Positions 16,377-24,742 of a stretch of DNA of 64,000 nucleotides are shown here, in pieces. This stretch comes from Deferribacteres bacterium (GTDB lineage: Bacteria; Zhuqueibacterota; Zhuqueibacteria; Zhuqueibacterales; Geothermadaptataceae). The notes under the pieces were generated by a model. It did no database searches and was not told the DNA's origin. It saw only the letters and a list, made by a program, of their open reading frames with translations. The translations under genes were made by a program, and so were the position numbers. Position 1 is the stretch's first letter; each line of letters opens with the position of its first letter. Location of the stretch: assembly GCA_020633655.1 (NCBI GenBank), contig JACKDF010000007.1:310001-374000 (forward strand), in the 5' to 3' direction.

Positions 16377-17411
16377 ATGAATACTGTGGAATCAATGCAA
16401 AGAGATAAAAATGAATTACGCCGAGATCCCGTGAATGGAAGCTGGACCGTAATTATGAAAAACAATTCAAAACTGGCAGAGTTGTTACTTCCTGTTGATA
16501 ATAATCAAAATTTATCTGATGAATCATCCATTTCTAATCTGATTGAATCTGGTGAAGAGCTCATGCGTGAATCACGTTCAGCTGATTCTAACGATTGGTT
16601 GTTTAAGGTTATCGCCGGGAAACAGCCGGTTTTACAAATACATGGACCGTTAAATAATCGAGGGAAAGGCCTGTATGATGTGTGTGATGGCATTGGTGCG
16701 CATGAAATCGTGCTCGAAACACATGATACTGGTTTACCATTTGAAGATTTGAGTGTGGACCACATTACAAAAGTCATGACAGCCTATGCAACTCGAATTG
16801 TCGATTTAAAACGTGATGTCCGTTTCCGATATGTGATGGTGCATAAAATGCAGCAAGGGACGAACCGAGAAGATTTTCATGCTCTATCCCATATTGTAGC
16901 CACGCCGATCACACCGATTAAAATTCGTCTAAAATTGGAGAATTGCAAGCGGCATTACCAATATAAGGAGCGTTGTCTGTTCTGTGATATAATTTATCAG
17001 GAACAGGATAATGAAGAACGTGTGGTTGCAGAATCGGATCATTTTATTGCGATTTCTCCTTTTGCTTCGTCAGTTCCATTCCATCTCCAGATTCTTCCAA
17101 AAAATCATGAACCATTTTATGAAAATAACAGTCAGATCGCCCAATTAGCCGAAATGATGAAAGACCTTTTGACAAAACTTAAACGTGTTACCGGTCAAAA
17201 TAATTATGAAATTTACATCAATAGTGCTCCCAATATCGATTCAGCAAAACGACGAGGGTACTGGAGAACATTGCACAGTGACTATCACTGGCATATAGAA
17301 ATTTTGCCCTTACTAAGGTTTAAGAACAATGTCAAGGAAGACGTTGGTTTCTCGATAAATCCTATCTCACCGGAAAAAGCCACCTATCATTTGCGACACG
17401 AAGACGAATAA
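16377..17411 (+). CDS. GalT-like/HIT-superfamily nucleotidyltransferase
   Basis: 344 residues. The N-terminus 'LRRDPVNGSWTVIM' corresponds to the 'R.DP.tg.Wvii' opening of galactose-1-phosphate uridylyltransferase. Later come 'KERCLFCDII' (Cys pair) and 'YHWHIEILPLL', the HxH active-site motif typical of short GalT homologs that transfer nucleotides between sugar-1-phosphates or cleave dinucleoside polyphosphates. The precise substrate is unknown. Start choice is open: ATG 16377 overlaps AAGGA (16373-16377), while GTG 16386 has that site at ideal spacing and ATG 16395 is also possible. It follows corC by 5 nt. Confidence 0.85.
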   Translation: MNTVESMQRDKNELRRDPVNGSWTVIMKNNSKLAELLLPVDNNQNLSDESSISNLIESGEELMRESRSADSNDWLFKVIAGKQPVLQIHGPLNNRGKGLYDVCDGIGAHEIVLETHDTGLPFEDLSVDHITKVMTAYATRIVDLKRDVRFRYVMVHKMQQGTNREDFHALSHIVATPITPIKIRLKLENCKRHYQYKERCLFCDIIYQEQDNEERVVAESDHFIAISPFASSVPFHLQILPKNHEPFYENNSQIAQLAEMMKDLLTKLKRVTGQNNYEIYINSAPNIDSAKRRGYWRTLHSDYHWHIEILPLLRFKNNVKEDVGFSINPISPEKATYHLRHEDE

Positions 17412-17516
17412 TTCACTCCGACACAGGCAGAATATTGCAATTGTAAATTTGATTACTTAACTTCATAGTAATTTGAAATTACAACAGATTCAATATTACC
17501 AAAACGGCTAAACTTC

Positions 17517-18218
17517 ATGCACTTTGATCCTCCCTTGAAAAAAGGAAGGCTTATTCGACGTTACAATCGATTCCTCGCTGATATTGAGCTCGAGAATGGA
17601 ACCATTGTGATCGCTCATTGTCCTAATTCCGGGCGTATGACTGGATGTGCAATGCCGAATTCGACGGTTTATATTGCCCCAGCGTTGAATACGAATCGGA
17701 AATTAAAGTACACATGGGAATTAACATTTTTGCACAAAAATAATTGGGTTGGCGTTAATACATTACGGACGAACCGTATTGTGGAAGAAGCGTTATTAAT
17801 GCGACGGATACCCGAACTAGCAGAATACAGTTCGCTTCAGCGTGAAGTTAAATATGGTGAAAAAAGCCGTATCGATTTTTTATTAACAACGGATAGGGAT
17901 GCGAAAATATTTGTTGAAGTTAAAAACGTATCACTTGTGGAAAATGGAATTGCACGGTTTCCGGATGCAGTGACAACCCGTGGTCAAAAGCATCTGAAAG
18001 AATTAATGAATATGGTAGGGATGGGTCATAGGGCTGTGCTTTTTTTTCTTGTAAATCGTCAGGATGCGCATTCCTTTGCTGCTGCTGAGCTCATTGATCC
18101 TGTATATGCTCAGCTTTTCGGCAAAGCTATAAAATCTGGGGTTGAAATTTTGGTTTACCAAACAAAAGCCGACAATCATAATATCACAGTGGGAAAGTCA
18201 CTCCCCTTGAACATATAA
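17517..18218 (+). CDS. sfsA: SfsA family DNA/RNA nuclease-like protein
   Basis: 233 residues, typical length. The N-terminal OB-like part starts 'LKKGRLIRRYNRFLADIELE' and 'IAHCPNSGRMTGC', both hallmarks of SfsA. The C-terminal part holds a PD-(D/E)XK-type core: 'SRIDFLL' and 'IFVEVKNVSLVENGIARFPD' with E-x-K. SfsA was named for sugar fermentation stimulation and is linked to nucleic acid binding, but its cell role is unsettled. A 105-nt gap without features separates it from the GalT-like gene; the CPXCG gene follows 18 nt later. Confidence 0.95.
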   Translation: MHFDPPLKKGRLIRRYNRFLADIELENGTIVIAHCPNSGRMTGCAMPNSTVYIAPALNTNRKLKYTWELTFLHKNNWVGVNTLRTNRIVEEALLMRRIPELAEYSSLQREVKYGEKSRIDFLLTTDRDAKIFVEVKNVSLVENGIARFPDAVTTRGQKHLKELMNMVGMGHRAVLFFLVNRQDAHSFAAAELIDPVYAQLFGKAIKSGVEILVYQTKADNHNITVGKSLPLNI

Positions 18219-18236
18219 ACAAACAGCGAGGTTGGC

Positions 18237-18428
18237 ATGTACGAAACGCAGGCACGTTTTATTTGTGTTGTATGTGGTGCTGAAAATATTATCGATGTTG
18301 ATTTAAGCGGTGGGTTGGATCAGGAGTATGTTGAAGATTGCGACGTCTGCTGCGCACCAAACAAGATTCATATTCATTTTGATGATAAATATTTCAAGGC
18401 AGAAGTGTCATCGGATTTTGATGAATGA
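18237..18428 (+). CDS. CPXCG-motif cysteine-rich mini-protein
   Basis: 63 residues with a GAGG site 8 nt before the ATG. Two Cys pairs (CVVCG near residue 10 and CDVCC near residue 36) probably bind zinc. The spacing and 'D..gg..Q.YveDC.VCC.P..i' pattern fit the CPXCG-motif-containing family (Pfam-type small zinc-ribbon proteins); in most members the first pair reads CP-x-CG, here CVVCG. The function is unknown. It ends 24 nt before the convergent end of greA. Confidence 0.85.
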   Translation: MYETQARFICVVCGAENIIDVDLSGGLDQEYVEDCDVCCAPNKIHIHFDDKYFKAEVSSDFDE

Positions 18429-18452
18429 ATCTGCGCAGCAGCGAACCGAATT

Positions 18453-18938
18453 TTAATTTTCGTCCTCATAGAATGCGATTTTTAAAATCTTGAATTGTTC
18501 CGAACCGCGTGGAAGCTGCACAGTGACGACATCCCCTTCTTTGTGCTTCATTAAACCTTTCGCAAGCGGTGACTGATAACTAATGATGCCTTTATCAATA
18601 TCTGTCTCACCGTCTCCTAGAATTGAATAAGTAACTTTATCACCATTTGCTACTTTTTCGATATCAATCGTTTTACCCAATGTAACTATATCTGCTGGTA
18701 GGTCTTCTTTACGGATGACACGTGCATTTTGAAAGCGTTCCTGCAAGCTTCCTAATTTGACCATCGTATTCGCTTGTTTGTTTTTCGCTGCTTCGTACTC
18801 GGCATTTTCACGTAAATCACCATGTTCACGGGCTTTGCCTATTTCACTTGCGATTTCATTTTTTAAATACTTTTCAAGCGCATCGATTTCTTTGCGTAGT
18901 TTTTCATACCCTTTTTCAGTAAAATAATAAACCTGCAT
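18453..18938 (-). CDS. greA: Transcription elongation factor GreA
   Basis: 161 residues from the ATG at 18938; a GGGTGA site lies just upstream (18944-18949 on the minus strand). A GTG three codons earlier is also in frame but would bury that site. The N-terminal coiled coil carries the tip acidic residues in 'GKAREHGDLRENAEYEAAK', the GreA signature, and the C-terminal FKBP-like domain ends '...SEQFKILKIAFYEDEN'. GreA stimulates transcript cleavage by backtracked RNA polymerase. The leader carries a promoter-terminator arrangement listed separately. Confidence 0.96.
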   Translation of the reverse strand: MQVYYFTEKGYEKLRKEIDALEKYLKNEIASEIGKAREHGDLRENAEYEAAKNKQANTMVKLGSLQERFQNARVIRKEDLPADIVTLGKTIDIEKVANGDKVTYSILGDGETDIDKGIISYQSPLAKGLMKHKEGDVVTVQLPRGSEQFKILKIAFYEDEN

Positions 18939-18992
18939 TTGTATCACCCATTTTTAAAATAACTTTGAATTACCGCATCCCAAATTGAATAT

Positions 18993-19027
18993 AAAAAAAG
19001 CGCGTTAATGGGAAAATAACGCGCTTA
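18993..19027 (-). terminator. Terminator-like hairpin in the greA leader
   Basis: On the minus strand AAGCGCGTTA ... TAACGCGCTT forms a 10-bp perfect stem (18999-19008 with 19018-19027) running into seven T residues. It lies 55 nt upstream of the greA start and on the same strand. No gene lies upstream on that strand (mutY is divergent), so it must act on transcripts starting in this gap. Confidence 0.8.
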
Positions 19028-19042
19028 TTAATTAACAAAATG

Positions 19043-19071
19043 AATATAATAAACATGCTCTCCGATCGCAA
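19043..19071 (-). promoter_or_regulatory. Predicted greA promoter
   Basis: On the minus strand TTGCGA (19066-19071), 17-nt spacer, TATATT (19043-19048). A start near 19036 would give a leader whose first ~40 nt end at the hairpin at 18993-19027. Confidence 0.5.
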
Positions 19072-19195
19072 GGTATTTCTTTTAAAGCGTAAGTCGATAT
19101 ATTTTGAGAGTTTATTTTGTCGTATTTTCAGTAGAGTTTAATATTTCAATATAAAGTAATTGAATTTATTTTCTATTTTTTCTACAATTTTATTT

Positions 19196-20305
19196 ATGAA
19201 AATCGAAATGGAGAATACTATCGATATTAACATAATACAATTCCGAAGCTTGCTGTTGCAATGGTACCAATCCGAAAAAAGGGATTTGCCCTGGCGTCGT
19301 GAATCAGCTTCCTATGAAATCTGGATTTCTGAAGTTATGCTTCAGCAAACCCAGGTAAAAAAAGTGCAGCCATATTATTTGAAATTTATTCGCATTTTTC
19401 CCAATGTTTATACGCTTGCAAAGGCGCAATTGGATGATGTTTTGAAAATTTGGGAAGGTTTAGGCTATTATACCCGTGCTCGAAATTTGCACAAAGCAGC
19501 GAATTACATAGTTGAACATGAAAATGGGACAGTTCCGACGAAATATGATAAATTGTTAAGTATACCGGGAATTGGTGAGTATACAGCTGCCGCAGTTGCA
19601 AGCATTGCTGGAAATGAAACGCATGCTGTAGTGGATGGCAATGTCATTCGGGTGCTAAGTCGCTTGTTTCAGATTGAAGGACCAACACAAATAGCAGTTA
19701 CGAAACAAAGACTTAAGGAGCTTGCTGAACGATTGTTGAGTAGAGATTATCCGGGTGACTACAACCAGGCTATGATGGAATTAGGTGCACTTATTTGTAC
19801 ACCGAGAAAGCCCAAATGTCTTTTATGTCCGGTTGTGGAATTGTGTAAAGCGCACCGCAATTTACCTGATCCTTCCCTGTTACCTGTAAAAAAGAAACGA
19901 AAAGAAGCACCGCATCATAATATTGCTGTTGCAATTCTGTGGGATGAAGGCCATATTTTCATTACAAAGCGCGAAGAAAACGGTGTCCTTGGAGGAATGT
20001 GGGATTTTCCGGGTGTCATGATTGGTGAGTCGGAGACACCGCAGCACGCTTTACAGAAACTGCTTCAGGAGAAATATAATTTGTATGCAGAAGCCACGGA
20101 ATTTTTAGTGGAAATTAAACACGCATTTTCGCATTATAAAATGACATTGCAAGTCTTTCACTGCTTGTACAAAAGTGGTGAAGCACCAACGAATGCAAAT
20201 AGCGACTGGCAGTGGGTTAAGCCGGAAGAACTTAAGTTTTTTCCATTCGCTGCTGCCAATAAAAAGATAATTCAAAAACTGGAAAATGATTTTGTACATA
20301 CGTGA
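19196..20305 (+). CDS. mutY: A/G-specific adenine DNA glycosylase
   Basis: 369 residues from the ATG at 19196; a TTG at 19160 and an ATG at 19208 are alternatives, and none has a good ribosome site. It removes adenine mispaired with 8-oxoG. Visible features: catalytic Glu in 'WISEVMLQQTQVKKV', HhH motif 'LLSIPGIGEYTAAAVAS', catalytic Asp in 'AVVDGNVIRVLSRLF', [4Fe-4S] ligands C-x6-C-x2-C-x5-C in 'CTPRKPKCLLCPVVELC', and a NUDIX-like C-terminal domain reading 'HAFSHYKMTLQVFHC' that recognises 8-oxoG. It overlaps clpS by 20 nt and is divergent from greA. Confidence 0.96.
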   Translation: MKIEMENTIDINIIQFRSLLLQWYQSEKRDLPWRRESASYEIWISEVMLQQTQVKKVQPYYLKFIRIFPNVYTLAKAQLDDVLKIWEGLGYYTRARNLHKAANYIVEHENGTVPTKYDKLLSIPGIGEYTAAAVASIAGNETHAVVDGNVIRVLSRLFQIEGPTQIAVTKQRLKELAERLLSRDYPGDYNQAMMELGALICTPRKPKCLLCPVVELCKAHRNLPDPSLLPVKKKRKEAPHHNIAVAILWDEGHIFITKREENGVLGGMWDFPGVMIGESETPQHALQKLLQEKYNLYAEATEFLVEIKHAFSHYKMTLQVFHCLYKSGEAPTNANSDWQWVKPEELKFFPFAAANKKIIQKLENDFVHT

Positions 20306-20600
20306 AACAGCCGGCGAATTACCGGATACTGATGAAAAAACTACGATTGATGAAGAACAGGAAAGCAAGCTTCAAGCCCCATGGAAAGTACTTCTGTACA
20401 ATGATGATATCCATTCATTTGAAGAAGTAATATTGCAATTGATAAAAGCAATCGGATGTGATGAGTTAACGGCGGAAAGTATTGCCTTGGAAGCCCATTT
20501 TCGGGGAAAGGCTGTAGCGTATGTTGGAGAATTCGCCAAGTGTTTTCGTGTAATGGGCATCCTGCGGGAGATTCAATTGGTCGTGGAAATCGAGGGGTGA
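20286..20600 (+). CDS. clpS: ATP-dependent Clp protease adaptor ClpS
   Basis: 104 residues. The core 'PWKVLLYNDDIHSFEEVI' (about 32-49) is the ClpS signature, including the Asn-Asp pair that binds N-degron residues, followed by 'EAHFRGKAVAYVGEFAKC' (the usual 'vH..G.avv..g..e.Ae' region). ClpS delivers N-end-rule substrates to ClpAP. The first ~30 residues are a charged, poorly conserved extension. The start overlaps the end of mutY by 20 nt. The 116 nt after its stop (20601-20716) contain no gene; a GCGG/CCGC mini-hairpin at 20673-20684 lacks a T tract. Confidence 0.92.
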   Translation: MILYIRETAGELPDTDEKTTIDEEQESKLQAPWKVLLYNDDIHSFEEVILQLIKAIGCDELTAESIALEAHFRGKAVAYVGEFAKCFRVMGILREIQLVVEIEG

Positions 20601-20716
20601 AATTCTTTGGAGACTTTTCCAGTAGCGTCACTTTGTTCAAGCTTGTACCCATGAGATGGACGGTGAACCATCGCGGTTTTCCGCTATCTGTGGTGATAAG
20701 GATTCTGTCAGCCGAT

Positions 20717-21562
20717 TTACGCTTTACGCATCGAGATCACAAGAGAATGCTCACCAGGATCAATGAAGATTCCGAATTCAGGATAACTCTTTTCATGGAG
20801 CCGGATATCTGTAAATCCGGCTTTTTTTATATTTTCAAGCAGGGATGACTTTGCGAAAAAACGCATCTCCAGGGTGGCGCCGGGGCCACCATGAAAGCGG
20901 AGATTGCTAAACTCCTGTTTCACACCAGTTTTAGTGCGATTGTGTAGGATATACTCTCCTCTGACTTTACTTATTTTATATTCATGCAAGTCAGGGTAAT
21001 GTTCTTTTGTCTCTCCCGAATTATAATACGGAACGGACAAAATACAGAGCCCGCCTTTTTTTAATAAGCTGTATAAATTTTCAAATGCGCGTTCAACGGG
21101 TGGCGGGACATGCTCCAGAACATCGCTCGTAATAATAAAATCGACTGTGTTGGACTGGTTTTCATCAATGTTCATGATATCAAGCATGGGCGATTTATGA
21201 TAAAAAGTGTTTGTGTACTTGAGTTTTTTTTCAAGACGCCCTGAATAAACATGAGAATCACTCAAGCCTAATCCCTGTATATTTTTGGCATGTGGAAATT
21301 GGGGTAAAGGTTTAATCTCTCCAAAAAGTTCGTGCGATAAAACTGCAATGATAGAGCGAAAGCGGCGATTTGACCCGCAATTGCTGCAAGATGAGGATTC
21401 CCTACCCTTTACCAATGACAGCGGTGCTGTGGTTTTGTTGCCGCAAACAGTGCAGGTAAAATCAACAAATTCTGTTTTTGTGAAATATTTTAGTAGGATA
21501 AAACGAATACGTAGTAATCCAGGTTTTATTATTCGCGAGAGAAATTTAATTGTATTTTCCAC
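20717..21562 (-). CDS. Class I SAM-dependent methyltransferase with zinc-ribbon
   Basis: 281 residues from the GTG at 21562, two bases after the lptG stop with an AGG just upstream; the open frame extends into lptG but that part is a shadow. A basic N-terminus leads to a Cys4 ribbon (CTVCGNK about residue 31, CSNCGS about residue 53), then a Methyltransf_11-like domain with 'DFIITSDVLEHVPPPVERAF' and 'LYSLLKKGGLCILSVPYYN'. The GxGxG loop reads only IQGLGLSD, so motif I is degenerate. The substrate is unknown; in lipopolysaccharide or glycan loci such enzymes methylate sugars. Co-transcription with lptF/lptG is likely. Confidence 0.8.
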   Translation of the reverse strand: MENTIKFLSRIIKPGLLRIRFILLKYFTKTEFVDFTCTVCGNKTTAPLSLVKGRESSSCSNCGSNRRFRSIIAVLSHELFGEIKPLPQFPHAKNIQGLGLSDSHVYSGRLEKKLKYTNTFYHKSPMLDIMNIDENQSNTVDFIITSDVLEHVPPPVERAFENLYSLLKKGGLCILSVPYYNSGETKEHYPDLHEYKISKVRGEYILHNRTKTGVKQEFSNLRFHGGPGATLEMRFFAKSSLLENIKKAGFTDIRLHEKSYPEFGIFIDPGEHSLVISMRKA

Positions 21563-21564
21563 GG

Positions 21565-22644
21565 TTACCTCGGTGCACGTCCAAGAAGAATTACTCCCGC
21601 AATAGCAAAAATGCCGTTTCCCAGCCACGCACCAAGGAAAGGGTGCAAATATCCGGTCTGACTTAATGTTTGCCCCATTTTGATTGTGCCAAAAAAGAGG
21701 AAACAAAAAAGCAGGCTCAAAGCAATACCCAGCGCCCCTGTGGAACGGGCTCGTCCTGCAGCTAAAGGAGCACCAAATAACACGATAATAAAATTTGCAA
21801 ATGGGAAGGCTATTTTTAGATAGAGATCAGCGAGCCAGCGATCTGGATCACCCCCATTTCTTTTCACTTCAGCGATAAATACCTGCAATTCTTCATAGGA
21901 CATTTCTTCTGGTTTTTTTTGAACAGAGCCAAAATCTTCAGGTTTGAAATGAAATTCGCGTGGCAGATATCGATCGAAATGTTTGGCTGTTTCGCTGTCG
22001 GATTTGAAGGTGCGGATAATTGTATTTTGCAAAATCCATGTGCTGTCCTGCCATTCCATTTTTTCCGCATCAATTCTCGTTATTATTGTATTATCCTTCA
22101 GAGTCATTATGGAAATTTTTCGGGCATTTTTTTGGCGAATATCATAATTGCCAATGAAAATGCGATTACCATTTTCGTCACGCAAGGCGAGATTGGTCAC
22201 CCGACGCGGTCCTCGCAAACTGTTTTTATCCAGATACTCACTTTTAATGTCTTCCTTGAGTGAGTTTGCTCTTGGAACGACGACCTCGCCAAAATATATG
22301 AAGAAAATGCTGACAATTAGCGAAGTGACGAATAGTGGAGTAAAAATTCGCATGAGGGAAATGCCCGAGGCTTTCATTGCAACGAGCTCACTGTATTTCG
22401 AGAGTTGCCCAATACAAAACATCGCTGCGAGCAGCATCGCAATGGGTGAGGTAAGTACAACAATGTAGGGGATGTAATAGATATAAAATTGTGCCACTAC
22501 CAGAAGCGGTGCACCGCGATCGAGAAACACAGATAATTTCTCAACAGCATCGATAACAACGAAAATAACGATAAATGTAGTGAGTGCAAAAAGTATGTTT
22601 ACGATAAATTTTTGTGCGATATATCGATCAAGTAATCTTATCAT
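21565..22644 (-). CDS. lptG: LptF/LptG-family LPS export permease
   Basis: 359 residues, the standard YjgP/YjgQ length. Three N-terminal helices (start 'LLDRYIAQKFIVNILFALTTF'), a periplasmic beta-jelly-roll (about 115-260) and three C-terminal helices ('ADLYLKIAFPFANFIIVLFG' and 'GYLHPFLGAWLGNGIFAIAG'). LptF and LptG are the transmembrane pair of the LptB2FG ABC transporter that extracts LPS from the inner membrane. A second family member lies 30 nt upstream, so the two form the expected heterodimer; which is F and which G is assigned by length and order only. Confidence 0.9.
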   Translation of the reverse strand: MIRLLDRYIAQKFIVNILFALTTFIVIFVVIDAVEKLSVFLDRGAPLLVVAQFYIYYIPYIVVLTSPIAMLLAAMFCIGQLSKYSELVAMKASGISLMRIFTPLFVTSLIVSIFFIYFGEVVVPRANSLKEDIKSEYLDKNSLRGPRRVTNLALRDENGNRIFIGNYDIRQKNARKISIMTLKDNTIITRIDAEKMEWQDSTWILQNTIIRTFKSDSETAKHFDRYLPREFHFKPEDFGSVQKKPEEMSYEELQVFIAEVKRNGGDPDRWLADLYLKIAFPFANFIIVLFGAPLAAGRARSTGALGIALSLLFCFLFFGTIKMGQTLSQTGYLHPFLGAWLGNGIFAIAGVILLGRAPR

Positions 22645-22674
22645 AATAAAATAAGTAATGAACAGTAGGTTAAT

Positions 22675-24195
22675 TTACATCGCTGCAAAGTCATTCCGTT
22701 GCAAATATTTCTTTTGTATCCATTCGATCAAAAATCCAATTCCCAGAAATTTTAGCCAATTGTGTTTAATAAACTCCGAGACAGGAGTTTCATTTGTCAA
22801 CAGATAGAGGAGTACTAAACTGGCTACGCCAACGATGATGTTTGCCAGCCACATACTTAAAAAAGGTGAAACCAGACCACGATCGGCAAGATCTTCACCG
22901 GCAATAATAAGTGCCCAGTGCAAAATAAAGAAAAACAATGAAATCCCCAGGCTCATGCCAATTCCACCGCTTCGTGACATTGTCCCGAGCGACATTCCAA
23001 CAAGGACAAAAATGATGCAAGCAAAGGGGATGCTGTATTTTTTGTGTACCTCAACCATCAGTTTGTCATTACGTCGCTTATAACTTTGCATGCCATTCAT
23101 ATCGACACGCAGGCTGGTTAATACTTCCTTTTGATTTAAGTAGGCTTTTTTTATTGGTGGAATTTCGATTATTTTCCTGGGTGGTAAATTGAGTTGTTCG
23201 GGATCTTTTATAAAATGCGGTGGTACTTTCACTTTTGCTGGTTCTCCCGCATCATCACTCAGGATTTCAAGGCTGTCATTTGTTGCCGGCATTGGTAAAC
23301 CAAAGGAAGTACCGAAAAGCTTGTTGAATTCACGCCCGACAAGCTCCTGTATGTGTTGTTTTTTCGCGGCATATTTTTTTTCATTTTCATGGACTTCTGC
23401 AAGCATTTCCTGCGCGCTCATTTCCCGGTCGCTCCTGCGTTTTGAATCAGGCCTTTGCTGGTTAAACATATCCGCCACATTAATCCGGATGAGATAATCC
23501 TGAAATTGCAATCGCTTGAATTCTTTCATCGAATTCAGGCTGATGCTTTGTATCTCGCCCTTGAAAAGACGGATTTCGAGTATGCCAGTTTTTTCATTTG
23601 CCCATATACGGCCGGAATCAGCGTTGATCGTCGAGATAGCATGGAGATCGCTGTAATCGTTGATCATGACTTCCCGCACTATGGATACATTACCGCTGTC
23701 CACTTTATCTGCGACCAACATGCTGATGTTAGTCAAGTCATCAAACCAAACGCCGGGTTCAATGCGCATTGCAGGTTTTTTGTTTGCCATGTATCGCATG
23801 AGCATACTTAAGCGGTGATTTGAGTGCGGCAGCACGTTGTTGTTAAACCACACAAGCCCCATGGCTAAAAGGATGGATGCAAAAAGAGTTGGGCGAAGTA
23901 TGCGTAGAAAACTAACACCGGTGGCTTTCATTGCGGTAATTTCATTATCACCACTCATTCGTCCATAAACCATCAGGCTTGCGGTAAGCGTGGCCATCGG
24001 TACGGAGAGTGCCACAATCCAGCCCAGGCTCAGAACGAAAAATTCGATGATGAGATGTACCGGTAAACCTTTACTGAGAAATCGATTCAATTCCTTGAAA
24101 AGTAAATTTAGAATCCAGATCAACGAGATAATCGAAAAACTGAAGAAGAAGGGTCCGATGTGTTGTCGCAAAATATAGCGTGAAAGAATTGACAT
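22675..24195 (-). CDS. lptF: LptF/LptG-family permease with large periplasmic insertion
   Basis: 506 residues, about 140 more than its partner. N-terminal helices ('RYILRQHIGPFFFSFSIISL'), jelly-roll region, and C-terminal helices ('YSIPFACIIFVLVGMSLGTM', 'LVSPFLSMWLANIIVGVASL') identify the YjgP/YjgQ family. The extra sequence lies at about residues 245-365: it is charged and contains a probable coiled coil (SDREMSAQEMLAEVHENEKK) followed by a Pro-rich segment. Similar insertions occur in Bacteroidota-type members. First gene of the lptF-lptG-methyltransferase run. Confidence 0.9.
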   Translation of the reverse strand: MSILSRYILRQHIGPFFFSFSIISLIWILNLLFKELNRFLSKGLPVHLIIEFFVLSLGWIVALSVPMATLTASLMVYGRMSGDNEITAMKATGVSFLRILRPTLFASILLAMGLVWFNNNVLPHSNHRLSMLMRYMANKKPAMRIEPGVWFDDLTNISMLVADKVDSGNVSIVREVMINDYSDLHAISTINADSGRIWANEKTGILEIRLFKGEIQSISLNSMKEFKRLQFQDYLIRINVADMFNQQRPDSKRRSDREMSAQEMLAEVHENEKKYAAKKQHIQELVGREFNKLFGTSFGLPMPATNDSLEILSDDAGEPAKVKVPPHFIKDPEQLNLPPRKIIEIPPIKKAYLNQKEVLTSLRVDMNGMQSYKRRNDKLMVEVHKKYSIPFACIIFVLVGMSLGTMSRSGGIGMSLGISLFFFILHWALIIAGEDLADRGLVSPFLSMWLANIIVGVASLVLLYLLTNETPVSEFIKHNWLKFLGIGFLIEWIQKKYLQRNDFAAM

Positions 24196-24742
24196 TAGTT
24201 GAGATGTAAAATTTTAAAAATCAAACAATAATTGACAAATAAATAAAATGGTTCCTATCCGCAATTAAAAGCCTGAGAATATACAAAACACATGTTCCAG
24301 CTCCAATGGGAAATATGAAATATTCTAAAAGCAAATGATCCGGGAACTGGCGCCTGCCGATAAGCGTATGTAGTGCGTACCTTGAAACCTAATATTTTTT
24401 CTTGAAATTCAGTATGTAAAGTATTAGTTTCAGCTTCGCTTAGGCCTATTCTGTTTAATTTATAAACCTCATGATTGGACTGGGAATACCCGCTGTCCAT
24501 CGCAACTCTACTTAACGTATGAATTAACCAGGCTATAACCTTTAATTTTAATCGGAGCACTTTATAGAATTCTTTGTTACTAGACGAATCGATTTAAATA
24601 TTCGCTGTACAATTTTATTGCGGAAGCATTGAGTAAAAACTTAAGCGGCATCATTGTCGTTGTTTTCAAGAATCTATTCGTATTTCCGTTATAAAAATGT
24701 AAACAAAAAACTTCCGATATATTAAGGGTTCATGGCATCTTT
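24196..24742. other. Intergenic region between divergent lptF and sprA
   Basis: 547 nt of AT-rich sequence that must hold both promoters. A minus-strand open frame of 101 codons (24255-24560) shows no family features, signal peptide or ribosome site and is not supported. No tRNA, terminator or strong palindrome was seen. The sprA ATG at 24743 has AAGGG 14 nt upstream, a weak site. Confidence 0.5.

Noticed and set aside
20540..20848. Plus-strand open frame between clpS and the methyltransferase
   Set aside because: Overlaps both genes out of frame and has no supporting features.
24255..24560. 101-codon minus-strand open frame between lptF and sprA
   Set aside because: No ribosome site, signal, motif or gene-like composition; lies in a promoter region.
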